Shown here: positions 23,509-31,015 of the stretch, in pieces
How positions within the stretch are numbered: position 1 is the first letter of the stretch
Layout: every line of letters starts with the position of its first letter
From: Echinicola strongylocentroti
GTDB taxonomy: Bacteria > Bacteroidota > Bacteroidia > Cytophagales > Cyclobacteriaceae
Direction: 5' to 3'
NCBI RefSeq assembly: GCF_003260975.1
Contig: NZ_CP030041.1
Coordinates: 1,091,001-1,155,000, forward strand
DNA length: 64,000 bases
Made by a program: the position numbers and the translations under genes
Notes under the pieces: generated by a model
What the model was told of the DNA's origin: nothing
Seen by the model: the letters and a program-made list of their open reading frames with translations, nothing else
Databases searched by the model: none

Positions 23509-23833
23509 GTTGTGAAGGTTTAGTTTTTTCCCTTTCCACCGCCCGGCGGAATGGGTCTTTTAATAGCAAGTCCAATTGGATATGGGAAGGGACGATCAGT
23601 TTGCCCTTTTTGAACCTGGGTGGGTCAAGGCCCGCATGGATTTTGGCATACTCCTGGAATGCCCGGCAGAGGGTTTCTTCCTTTGGCATGGGGACGGTTT
23701 TCTGCTTACGGCCTATCCATCTGGTCAGGGCAAAGGGTCCGAACAATACCGCTAACACAGTCAAATAATACAGGAGAAGGACTCCGGCCAATGCTGACCA
23801 GAACCCGGGGCTGAACGAGATCCATTCCGGCAT
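23486..23833 (-). CDS. First gene of the tra operon, single-span membrane protein
   Basis: A 115-residue protein. One hydrophobic segment (ALAGVLLLYYLTVLAVLFGP, about residues 14-33) is followed by a basic cytosolic domain (RWIGRKQKTV, PPRFKKGKLIVPSHIQLDLL, RAVEREKTKPSQHDKQ). I cannot assign it to a named Tra family. Its place just before traE corresponds to where traD or traC would lie in CTnDOT-type operons. The promoter region upstream holds the second copy of the 25-bp shared motif. Confidence 0.6.
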   Translation of the reverse strand: MPEWISFSPGFWSALAGVLLLYYLTVLAVLFGPFALTRWIGRKQKTVPMPKEETLCRAFQEYAKIHAGLDPPRFKKGKLIVPSHIQLDLLLKDPFRRAVEREKTKPSQHDKQPTQ

Positions 23834-24003
23834 ATCCTTTTTTGGTTTGATGATGGGTCAAATCTCAAAAAGGCGGGAATAAAAATTTCACCAGTTGTAC
23901 CCTACTGGGGTGAAAAATGTTTGAAAACTTTATCTTGAAAGAGGCAATTACCTTTCAAGGGAAACATTTCATGGGCATTGGTCAAATTGAAAAAACAAAA
24001 AAA
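23834..24003 (-). promoter_or_regulatory. Upstream region of the tra operon
   Basis: A 170-bp gap between the lipoprotein gene and the first tra gene, both on the minus strand. It contains the 25-bp shared motif and AT-rich sequence on both sides. A CTTTCAAG...CTTTCAAG direct repeat-like pattern near 23936-23960 is also seen. The transcription start is not identified. Confidence 0.5.
23887..23911. promoter_or_regulatory. Shared 25-bp motif, copy 2 (upstream of tra operon)
   Basis: Same sequence as 512-536 except for two bases in the central spacer. It lies 54 bp upstream of the first tra start codon; copy 1 lies about 49 bp upstream of the recombinase-operon start. Conserved sequence, orientation and distance suggest one regulator controls both operons. 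Confidence 0.55.
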
Positions 24004-24540
24004 TCACGGACTGTATTTTATATCAAATCGTCCGTCCGTTATCCGTACAGTATCACAGGTTCCACTAACAGTAGAAAACTCAAATGTCCCTGAAACAATA
24101 AAGTTGGTCTTGTCAATTCTTGAAAAATTAATTAATCCATCAAAAGTATCTTCTGCCTCATAGCGACACTCGTTATGGTCGTTGTATTTCAAATATTTGG
24201 CTCTATTCGAAGGTGCTTCACCTGAAAGATTATAATCAATGTATTCCTCGAAAGGATCAGGGATAATTATACTAACATTTTGTGTGGTATCACCAATATC
24301 CATACTGCTATGGATTTGTATAAATCCTCCCTGGTATATGGCCGTAGCAAATAAGGTGTTTTTAGAAAACATTGCCTTCCCCTTTACTAAACAACCAAAG
24401 GTATTTTCTCCGGTTTGGGTAATAGGGGGAAGCTTTTCCAATTCCGTTTTTGGCTCGCTTTCCTTGCCGAAAAAATTTAGGTCACATGCAGTACACATGG
24501 CAAAAACCAGTAAAATAATAAGGTAGAGGATACTTTTCAT
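24004..24540 (-). CDS. Lipoprotein resembling the DUF6252 family
   Basis: A 178-residue protein with a lipoprotein signal (MKSILYLIILLVFAMCTACD; lipid attachment probably at the cysteine of TAC). The mature part begins with an acidic linker, then TGENTFGCLVKGKAMFSKNT, which resembles the FGCxVNG start of DUF6252 proteins. Paired cysteines (HNECRYEAED and SGTCDTVRI) may form a disulfide. It sits between RteC and the tra operon. Entry exclusion is a common job for such lipoproteins on conjugative elements, but nothing here proves it. Confidence 0.6.
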   Translation of the reverse strand: MKSILYLIILLVFAMCTACDLNFFGKESEPKTELEKLPPITQTGENTFGCLVKGKAMFSKNTLFATAIYQGGFIQIHSSMDIGDTTQNVSIIIPDPFEEYIDYNLSGEAPSNRAKYLKYNDHNECRYEAEDTFDGLINFSRIDKTNFIVSGTFEFSTVSGTCDTVRITDGRFDIKYSP

Positions 24541-24985
24541 ATATTTAAAATTTAGGTTTATGAAAATAAAATGAATAATTTAAATATAAATATTAATTAT
24601 TTGAATTATTGTTTAAATATTTTTATCAGGAACCATTTGTATTTTACCATGGGTAGGGCAGATTTATCTTTGGTGAAATTTAGCCCATCTTATCGCCCAA
24701 ATCTGCGCAATTTGCATGAATTGTAATCAAAAATCATTTACGTCATCCCATCCCCTTCCTCCTTATACCCTTCCAATTTTCCCCACAGGCTGCCCAAAGA
24801 TACCTTACTCTTGAATAGCGATGTTTTTTTATATGGTGATTACTGTAAATTCATAGTGATTTTGTTCCAATTCCACCGACCCAATTTTCAGGGGCTGGCC
24901 TATGTGCATTTTGTTTTGTTATATCATACGCTGCGCCACCGGTCAGGGCATGGGAATTGTTTGAAATTCATGTATCTTTGGAATT
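24541..24985. other. Intergenic stretch with an rteC 3'-end fragment
   Basis: AT-rich leader at 24541-24650, then a short minus-strand fragment matching the end of rteC (listed separately), then the probable promoter of mntA. No other gene is supported. A short plus-strand reading in 24811-24993 has no family signature. Confidence 0.4.
24740..24815 (-). pseudogene. Fragment duplicating the C-terminus of RteC
   Basis: The minus strand reads KVSLGSLWGKLEGYKEEGDG and a stop shortly after. It matches the intact RteC ending (VFLDSLREKLEGYMEEGDGM) at about 15 of 20 positions. The DNA is also visibly related (CTTATACCCTTCCAATTT versus CATATACCCTTCCAATTT). The two copies bracket the mntA-hepT pair in direct orientation. 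Confidence 0.7.
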
Positions 24986-25294
24986 ATGATTGAATTGGTT
25001 CAAAATAAACTTGAGGAAATAATAACAGCGTGTAAACAGCACCACGTTGAGTCCATTTCCTTATTTGGGTCAGCTGCAAAAAACGCCCTGCATGAGAACA
25101 GCGATATCGATCTGCTCGTTGTTTTTTCAGATGATATCGATGTGTTGGAATATGCCGACAATTACTTTTCATTGTTGGACAAGCTTCAGGAAATCCTGAA
25201 CAGAAAGGTAGACCTTGTGTCAAGCAAATCTATTAAGAACCCAGTACTCAAGAATGAAGTTTATAAATCAAAAGTAGATTTGTATGCAGCCTAA
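24986..25294 (+). CDS. mntA: MntA-type nucleotidyltransferase antitoxin
   Basis: A 102-residue minimal nucleotidyltransferase with the motif GS-x10-DxD: G28-S29 (LFGSAAKNALHENSD) and D40-I-D42 (SDIDLLVVFSDD). In characterised MNT/HEPN pairs the MntA enzyme adds AMP to the HepT toxin near its RNase site and so inactivates it. It overlaps hepT by 11 bp on the plus strand, opposite to rteC on both sides. The pair forms a compact toxin-antitoxin module able to stabilise the element or act in defence. Confidence 0.88.
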   Translation: MIELVQNKLEEIITACKQHHVESISLFGSAAKNALHENSDIDLLVVFSDDIDVLEYADNYFSLLDKLQEILNRKVDLVSSKSIKNPVLKNEVYKSKVDLYAA

Positions 25295-25622
25295 ACTACT
25301 CAAATACATTTTGGACATTGAAAGTGTTATTGAGGAGATCGAATTTATAAAGCAAAAAACCCAAAACAATTTTAAAAATTTTTCTGATAACATCATTTTG
25401 CAGCGCGCAGTTGAGCGGGATTTGGAAATTATCGGGGAAGCGGTGCGAAAAATGATCGAAATTGCCCCCAATATCACCATTACAGCTTCCAAAAACATTA
25501 TTGGATTAAGAAATATAATTTCACATGCTTATGACTCGGTCGAACCTGAAATGTTGTGGGGAATAATTCAAAAGAACATTCCTGTTTTGGCCGAGGAAAT
25601 CCGAAGTTTGAAAGGTACATAA
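25284..25622 (+). CDS. hepT: HepT-type HEPN RNase toxin
   Basis: A 112-residue helical protein of the HEPN fold. The catalytic RX4HXY motif is R76-N-I-I-S-H81-A-Y83 (GLRNIISHAYDSV), and the conserved ERDLEIIGEAVRKM helix is typical of HepT. It is expected to be a metal-independent RNase toxin neutralised by the MntA partner encoded just upstream. It ends 38 bp before the convergent rteC stop. No internal damage is seen, so the module is probably functional. Confidence 0.88.
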   Translation: MQPKLLKYILDIESVIEEIEFIKQKTQNNFKNFSDNIILQRAVERDLEIIGEAVRKMIEIAPNITITASKNIIGLRNIISHAYDSVEPEMLWGIIQKNIPVLAEEIRSLKGT

Positions 25623-25660
25623 TCCGGTATTTATTGGGCAACTGCTTTCTCCCAAAACAC

Positions 25661-26500
25661 CTACATGCCATCCCCCTCCTCCATATACCCTTCCAATTTC
25701 TCCCGGAGGCTGTCCAAGAACACCGTCCTGCCTTTTTTACGGATACGGATTTCCTGGAATATCCGGTAGATATCCCCTATTTTGGTTCCCAACAATTGCT
25801 CCAGGTTCCGGGCAAGTTCCTTGATACCGATCTCCCCGTTGTTGAACACGTTGCACACTTTTAGGGCGTAGATCAGTTCTACCAATTGGACTTTCTGGGC
25901 GGTCCATTTGAGTTTGGAGGGAGATTGCTCAGGCGGTTTTATCCCATCCAGTTCCTGCAGCATTTCCTGGATATAGGCATTGATCCGTAACACGGCCTGT
26001 AGCGTACTTACCTGTATACTGTGCACGGTGCAGCAGCGATTGTCGATGGTACTATGGTACCCGTGGGGCATGCTCACATCGCTTCTGGCCCTACGTAGAA
26101 AATACTGTGCATCAAAATGGCGCTGGTCGAGCAGCATGTAATTGTGCAATGCCCGGTGCCTGTCCATATAACCTTTAAGGCTTCGCTGCTCCTCCAGAAA
26201 GTAGTCCTTTTGTGTTTGCTTACCGGTGAGCGGCCGGTTGGATTCGAGGATAAACAGTTCTGCATAATAGATGGATTCGGACTGGAATTGTGGTTTTATA
26301 CGTTTGAAAAAATGGATTTCTTCAGCTGTGGACTCGAATTGATACCCACAAACGAATACGTTCAATTCCTCCAGGATTTTCTCGGCCTGCTGAAAAGCGG
26401 ATTCCAACTGGATAAGCTTGTCCCGCCCCTGTAGGTTGATCAATGAAAGTTCATTGTCCAGCTGTTGACGTAGCTGCTGGGTATAGTTTTCAATTGCCAT
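25661..26500 (-). CDS. rteC: RteC-family regulator of conjugative transfer
   Basis: About 279 residues from MAIENYTQQLRQQL (an upstream ATG lies inside the preceding gene). The RteC signature FFKRIKPQFQSESIYYAELF followed by YFLEEQRSLKGYMDRHRALH is present, and the C-terminal part contains GEIGIKELARNLEQLLGTKI. In CTnDOT, RteC activates the excision genes in response to the upstream RteAB system. No rteA/rteB is seen here; instead its start overlaps the large Crp-like gene, which may take that upstream role. Its 3' end is next to the inserted mntA-hepT pair. Confidence 0.9.
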   Translation of the reverse strand: MAIENYTQQLRQQLDNELSLINLQGRDKLIQLESAFQQAEKILEELNVFVCGYQFESTAEEIHFFKRIKPQFQSESIYYAELFILESNRPLTGKQTQKDYFLEEQRSLKGYMDRHRALHNYMLLDQRHFDAQYFLRRARSDVSMPHGYHSTIDNRCCTVHSIQVSTLQAVLRINAYIQEMLQELDGIKPPEQSPSKLKWTAQKVQLVELIYALKVCNVFNNGEIGIKELARNLEQLLGTKIGDIYRIFQEIRIRKKGRTVFLDSLREKLEGYMEEGDGM

Positions 26501-28043
26501 AGCTTCGGTAGTTTTTCGTTTCAACTTTCCTGGACAGCACCTTACTGTACCATTCCGGCCAAGCGGCCAACTGTAATTCGACCAAGCGCATAAAATCCAT
26601 TAACTGTTTCTTGGCAGTACCATGGCTTTGGTCCATCAACACTTTTTTCTGGTGGACCATTTCAGCATGGATTTCCCCATAGGATTGCCAAAGCCTCTCC
26701 AAAACTTCCTTCCGGGAAATCTCGTTGATCCTGGATTCCAAGGCCACCAAATTATGTGGCAGGTGTTTGAATACAACCGCATTTTCCACCATCATCTCAT
26801 TGGAGATCGAGATCAGGCAAATGGCATTTTCCAGCAATTGATCCATTCCCTTTTGGTGTGGACCTAGACTGGCCCATAGTTCCTTGTGCACGATTTTAAG
26901 GCAGGCCAAGGTCAACCGTCCTTCGGAGAATTGCGTTCTAAGACTTTTGAGTCGGAACAGGTCTGTGGAAGAGGTTGCTGTTTGGCTTCCTGCTTTCCAT
27001 TGTCTTTCTTCCAAATAACTTTTGATCAAAAGACATATCATCAACTCCTCTTCTTTGCTTAGCATGGTCCTTGCCTCTTCCATGAGGTCTCCTAAGGCTG
27101 AAAAATAGGCATTCAATCGCGGGACATGTTCATGGTTCCGTTTCCCTAATAAAATCCGCTCAAACCCGTTTTTTATCTTTTCCCAATACATGGGGCCTTC
27201 ACCATAGTAAAATTGGTACATAAAAAGATCCACGGCGGTCAACAGGGCCATAAGTTTCCCTGCCCATTCTACCCTGTCTTCTTTCCCCATGGAAAAGACA
27301 TGGACGATAAGAAAGGGCAGGTTCATTAACTGCATTTGGCCTGCCGTCTCGGTATCTGCCAGCAAGGGATAATAATTCACCCATGAAGTAACCTTACGCC
27401 TTATCCTTACTTTGGCTGGATGTGAAAGCGGTGTAACACCGAGTTTTTCCAAAAAGGGCACCTTGGAGGTACGTCCTGACATTTTCAAATCAAACCGCAA
27501 TATGGTCTTGGTGGACTTCCCAAAAAGTTCTGCAAATCTTTTTCGGGAAAGCCTTTCCTCCAACTGTCCACAGTTTTCCCGGAAAAGGGGTATAGCAGAT
27601 CCATATTCCAGCATCTGGAGGTGTTCATAAAAACGGTCGAGGTCCTGAAAATCGCGGTACAAGCGTTTTGACATCTCCTTAAAAACAGGAACCTTTTCCA
27701 TGATGACCTTCTCCCAATCTTTTTCCCAAAAAACCACCAGGCTGTCTTCCATGGCTTCAATGGCATAGATGCTGGGACTTTCCATTGCGCCACTTGCCCT
27801 GTCCATACAAAGGGACCCTTCGGGAAAGACCTTCTCCAATTTGCCTTTAAGGGTTATCCCGGCCATTCCTTTCATGACCAGGTAACAATACCGCTCCTTT
27901 ATACCGGCAGACCTGATCAGCTGGCGTTTTTTAAAATGTTGGAAGGAAAGGTTCTCCTTTAATTTAAGGTAGTGTTCCCACTCCACCCGCAGCACTCCAT
28001 CCAAAAGGTTCTTCAGTAGTTTCAAATTAGTTAGTTTATTCAT
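26490..28043 (-). CDS. Crp-like sensor domain fused to a long helical domain (possibly terpene-synthase-like)
   Basis: A 517-residue protein. Residues about 25-130 look like a cyclic-nucleotide-binding fold (FKKRQLIRSAGIKERYCYLV, VFPEGSLCM). No clear DNA-binding helix follows; instead there are some 300 residues of mostly helical sequence. In it, WVNYYPLLADTETAGQMQLM, VDLFMYQFYY (271-280), RQWKAGSQTATSSTDLFRLK and SNEMMVENAVVFKHLPHNLV (414-433) fall in the order and spacing of bacterial class I terpene synthases. However, the DDxxD motif is lost (VDLFMYQ), so catalysis is doubtful. This similarity is my reading and needs a fold search. Its 3' end overlaps the rteC start by 11 bp, implying joint expression and a role in transfer control. 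Confidence 0.6.
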   Translation of the reverse strand: MNKLTNLKLLKNLLDGVLRVEWEHYLKLKENLSFQHFKKRQLIRSAGIKERYCYLVMKGMAGITLKGKLEKVFPEGSLCMDRASGAMESPSIYAIEAMEDSLVVFWEKDWEKVIMEKVPVFKEMSKRLYRDFQDLDRFYEHLQMLEYGSAIPLFRENCGQLEERLSRKRFAELFGKSTKTILRFDLKMSGRTSKVPFLEKLGVTPLSHPAKVRIRRKVTSWVNYYPLLADTETAGQMQLMNLPFLIVHVFSMGKEDRVEWAGKLMALLTAVDLFMYQFYYGEGPMYWEKIKNGFERILLGKRNHEHVPRLNAYFSALGDLMEEARTMLSKEEELMICLLIKSYLEERQWKAGSQTATSSTDLFRLKSLRTQFSEGRLTLACLKIVHKELWASLGPHQKGMDQLLENAICLISISNEMMVENAVVFKHLPHNLVALESRINEISRKEVLERLWQSYGEIHAEMVHQKKVLMDQSHGTAKKQLMDFMRLVELQLAAWPEWYSKVLSRKVETKNYRSYGN

Positions 28044-28350
28044 GTCCGTAAAATTTATGGGCCATCTGTAAGCCCGTCCTAAAAATGGCCTGAAAAATTT
28101 TGGCCTTCACCTTTGCCCTGTACAGCTATACCATTGTATGACAACAGGTTAATAGTTCCTTACATGCGTTGAATCTACTTTTTGAAAGTAATTAAAGTCA
28201 AGTTTTTGGCTGACAAAATGAAAAATTCCAAGCTTTTTAGGACAAATTCCTTCACTCCTTGGGACATTTTCAAAATACCACTACAAAATATTGACTTATA
28301 AACACTTACCCTCCTACCTTGATCCCCAACAAACCGGAAGTAAGAAATCC
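28044..28350. other. Divergent intergenic region
   Basis: 307 bp between the Crp-like gene (minus) and the MauE-like gene (plus). No gene is supported. It presumably holds both promoters. A plus-strand upstream extension of the MauE reading from 28291 is considered less likely than the ATG at 28351. Confidence 0.4.
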
Positions 28351-28806
28351 ATGGCAACAACAAGCCCCATAAAAGCAACCTCCAAGACAACGGAACAGTT
28401 GACAGTTACGGTCATCTCTGTCCTACTACTGGGAATATGGAGTTATTCGGGCCTGGAAAAGTTGATAAACTGGGACGGCTCCCTTGCTGCTTTCCACAAT
28501 CAACCATTCCCCGATGGATTGGCCGAACGGCTTGCTTACGCTGTCCCTGTTATTGAACTCGTACTGGCTGTCCTGTTACTGACCTCAACGCTAAGGTGGT
28601 GGGGACTTTTGGGATCAGTAATGGTGCTTTCGGTTTTCACCACCTATATTGGCCTGGTCTGGTGGAATGTATTTGAAAGGGTGCCCTGCAACTGTGCAGG
28701 GTTCTTGGAATCCATGGGCTGGACGGGACATTTATATTTCAATGGCCTTATGCTGCTGCTGGGAACAATTGCCCTTAAACTAGCAAGCCATATATCCCCA
28801 ACTTAA
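28351..28806 (+). CDS. MauE/DoxX-family redox-associated membrane protein
   Basis: A 151-residue protein with four membrane helices (VISVLLLGIWSYSGLEKLIN, AVPVIELVLAVLLLTST, LLGSVMVLSVFTTYIGLVWW, LYFNGLMLLLGTIALKLA). A conserved cysteine pair lies in the loop VPCNCAGFLESMGW (C113, C115). This matches the MauE-like family, thought to pass reducing power or help disulfide formation across the membrane. Downstream lies a DUF6520 gene, then the SusD/SusC/TlpA genes on the other strand. In Bacteroidota these families commonly travel together, suggesting one envelope system. Confidence 0.8.
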   Translation: MATTSPIKATSKTTEQLTVTVISVLLLGIWSYSGLEKLINWDGSLAAFHNQPFPDGLAERLAYAVPVIELVLAVLLLTSTLRWWGLLGSVMVLSVFTTYIGLVWWNVFERVPCNCAGFLESMGWTGHLYFNGLMLLLGTIALKLASHISPT

Positions 28807-29075
28807 ATCAACGCTGCTCCATGTATGGTCGATAAACGAAATTTGCACAAGGTCCCAGCCTTTGGCCAGGGCCAAGGGATCGACTACCGTCTCTCCCATG
28901 TCCGGAAGTTTGGGAGACCGGGCAACACTTGACGGTAGACGGGGAATGGACAGTCCCTATGCAGTATCCCTGTCCGTTGTTTTCTGGAATCCCCAATAGC
29001 AAAATCGGGAAACCAGAAGGCTGCTATAATCGATGTTTAACCATGGCAATCACTGCCATACAACCAAAAATTGAT

Positions 29076-29357
29076 ATGAAAAAGCTCATAAAAAGGCTGC
29101 CCGTGCTGGGGTTGGCATTGGCAGCAACAGCGGCATTTGCATTCAACATGCCGATTGAAGAGGAATCCATGGCCACTAGGGTCTGGACGCCGGACGCTTC
29201 GCAGCCTGACGGCTACCGGGATGTGACGGCCATTGCCGAGGAAGGCAACTACGATTGTAACCTCTCCTCCGATGAGTGCCTGGTCGAGTTCAGCAATGAT
29301 GATCCGGCCAGCGGTACCAAGACCATCCTACAGGATGGTGAATTCGAAGCGCAATAA
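29076..29357 (+). CDS. DUF6520 family small exported protein
   Basis: A 93-residue protein with signal peptide (MKKLIKRLPVLGLALAATAA then FAFN). The mature part contains RVWTPDASQPDGYRDVT and a closing YDCNLSSDECLVEFSNDDP followed by KTILQDGEF. The two cysteines (DC...EC) are a fixed feature of DUF6520. The ATG at 29076 is chosen because it begins the signal peptide. Function is unknown. It may be a secreted peptide handled by the neighbouring MauE/TlpA/SusCD proteins. A perfect hairpin terminator follows. Confidence 0.75.
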   Translation: MKKLIKRLPVLGLALAATAAFAFNMPIEEESMATRVWTPDASQPDGYRDVTAIAEEGNYDCNLSSDECLVEFSNDDPASGTKTILQDGEFEAQ

Positions 29358-29369
29358 GCGCCAAAACTT

Positions 29370-29393
29370 ACCCAAGGCCGATCGGCCTTGGGT
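29370..29393. terminator. Bidirectional terminator between DUF6520 and susD genes
   Basis: A perfect 24-bp palindrome (ACCCAAGGCCGA joined to TCGGCCTTGGGT) lies 13 bp after the DUF6520 stop and 11 bp from the convergent SusD stop. Only a short ATTT follows, so its strength is uncertain. Confidence 0.65.
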
Positions 29394-29403
29394 ATTTACC
29401 TTG

Positions 29404-30768
29404 CTATCGGGGATTCTGCTCAATGCCCGATTCCCTGATCTCTTCAGGTGGAATGGGAAAAATGTATTTTTCACTTTTTGGTTCCAATATAAACTCCTGA
29501 CCTTCCAATGTACGCTGCAAGGTCTTTGCGGTAATGGGATCTTGGTTAAGTCTTCTAAGGTCAAACCAGCGCAGCCCTCTGCCCACCAATTCCTTTCTCC
29601 TTTCATCAAGAATAAAAACCAACAGGTTCTCGTCGTCCACCCCTTCCAAGGAAGGAGCTTTTCCTTTTTCATATCGGTTTTCCATCAATTGCTCCAAATA
29701 GGTCTTGGCCCTGCTCCCATCCCCTGTACGGTAGCTGGCCTCAGCGGCCACCAAGAGCATCTCGCCAACGGAAATCCCACCGAAAAAACGGCTGTTGCCC
29801 GTCAGTTTTCCAGTAAACTGGTAGTCCCCCTCTTCGGTAAGGGTGTAATAGAGTTGTTTTCTAAGGTCCCCTTCTCCATAACTCCCCATTAACCCTGGAT
29901 CGACAAAGGTCAAGTTGGCATTCATAAAGCTGTAATTTTGCAGGTGGGCATAAAAAACCACTTCCTCATTGAAATCCTCAAAGGGTCGGGATGCGGTCAT
30001 ATCCAGGGTATTAAAATCCAGCGGGACTGTATGTCGACCAAGCACTTCGGAGGCAGCCTCCCGGGCCAAAGAATAATCCTGCATCATCATGGCCACCCTT
30101 GCCTGCAATCCATAGGCTGCTGCTTTTGTAGGCCTGCTTGCGATGGACGATTGTTCGGGAAGGTATTCCATGGCCATTTGCAGATCGTCCAATAGTGCAT
30201 TGAAGCTTCTGGCCAAACTGGCCCGCCGCGGAGTCACCTGGACATCTGGCCCTGCCCGAAGGACAATTCCCAAAGCATCTTCATTGCTGCCATCCGGCCG
30301 GTGGAGCGCTGTGAACACCTGCAACAATTGGCTGTAGGCATAGGCCTTGTGAAAATGTGCCGTTCCCATCAGTTCGTAGTATTCATTCACTTTTTCCCCG
30401 CCCAGCTCTTGGAGTGCCTGTAGGGCTACATTGGCATAAAAGACCTGTTCGTAAGGTCCTGTCCACACATTGGTCACCCCGCCCTGGTAGGGATCGCCCC
30501 CCCAAAGGTAGGTGGCCTGTTCTGCGGGGTTGGAAAGGGCTTCCCAACCTTCATCGGTAGTATAAAACTCATCGGTGGCAATGGTGGGCAATCCGGGCTG
30601 GAGGTTAAACACCACGGTATTGTCCAACAGGGCGCGGATATCCTCTAGGGTTTCGGGCACCACGACATTACGGTCCGGCCTGGGATCCAAAAAGGCATCA
30701 CAGGAATTCAACAGGTGTATCAGGGCTATGATCATAATTTTATGGAAATGGTTTATTCGATGTTTCAT
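29404..30768 (-). CDS. RagB/SusD-family outer-membrane lipoprotein
   Basis: A 454-residue protein from MKHRINHFHKIMIIAL; the much longer upstream reading is rejected because it precedes the lipoprotein signal. Lipobox HLLNSC places the lipid on C23. A SusD-type start (DAFLDPRPDRNVVVPETLED), TPR-like helices (TAHFHKAYAYSQLLQVFTAL) and the typical ending (RRKELVGRGLRWFDLRRLNQ, YIFPIPPEEIRESG) are present. It caps the SusC transporter and binds ligand at the cell surface. The ligand is probably a peptide or other non-glycan, given the TlpA partner, but that is inference. Confidence 0.92.
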   Translation of the reverse strand: MKHRINHFHKIMIIALIHLLNSCDAFLDPRPDRNVVVPETLEDIRALLDNTVVFNLQPGLPTIATDEFYTTDEGWEALSNPAEQATYLWGGDPYQGGVTNVWTGPYEQVFYANVALQALQELGGEKVNEYYELMGTAHFHKAYAYSQLLQVFTALHRPDGSNEDALGIVLRAGPDVQVTPRRASLARSFNALLDDLQMAMEYLPEQSSIASRPTKAAAYGLQARVAMMMQDYSLAREAASEVLGRHTVPLDFNTLDMTASRPFEDFNEEVVFYAHLQNYSFMNANLTFVDPGLMGSYGEGDLRKQLYYTLTEEGDYQFTGKLTGNSRFFGGISVGEMLLVAAEASYRTGDGSRAKTYLEQLMENRYEKGKAPSLEGVDDENLLVFILDERRKELVGRGLRWFDLRRLNQDPITAKTLQRTLEGQEFILEPKSEKYIFPIPPEEIRESGIEQNPR

Positions 30769-31015
30769 AACTGGAATGGTTAAGGTTAAGCAGAAAGGCG
30801 CCAAGGTCACCTTTCCCCTAATTGTAAAAAGATAAAAGCCCCTGTTTCCCGTCTGGAAACTTGTCCCGCGGCTATGAATGATCACATATGAAGAAAGTGT
30901 GCGGTAAGGGGCTTTTGGATAATTCATATGATGAAGGAAAACATAGGCCCCGCCCTCTACCTTTTTAGTATAACCCGATAAATGATAGATGACAGGCGGA
31001 GCACTATGCAATTCC
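30769..31015 (-). promoter_or_regulatory. SusC-SusD intergenic region with stem structures
   Basis: 247 bp between the end of susC and the start of susD. AAAAGCCCC (30834-30842) and GGGGCTTTT (30908-30916) can pair around a smaller GTTTCC/GGAAAC hairpin (30844-30860). On the minus strand the last arm is followed by ATCTTTTT, so it could act as a partial terminator between the two genes. Confidence 0.4.
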
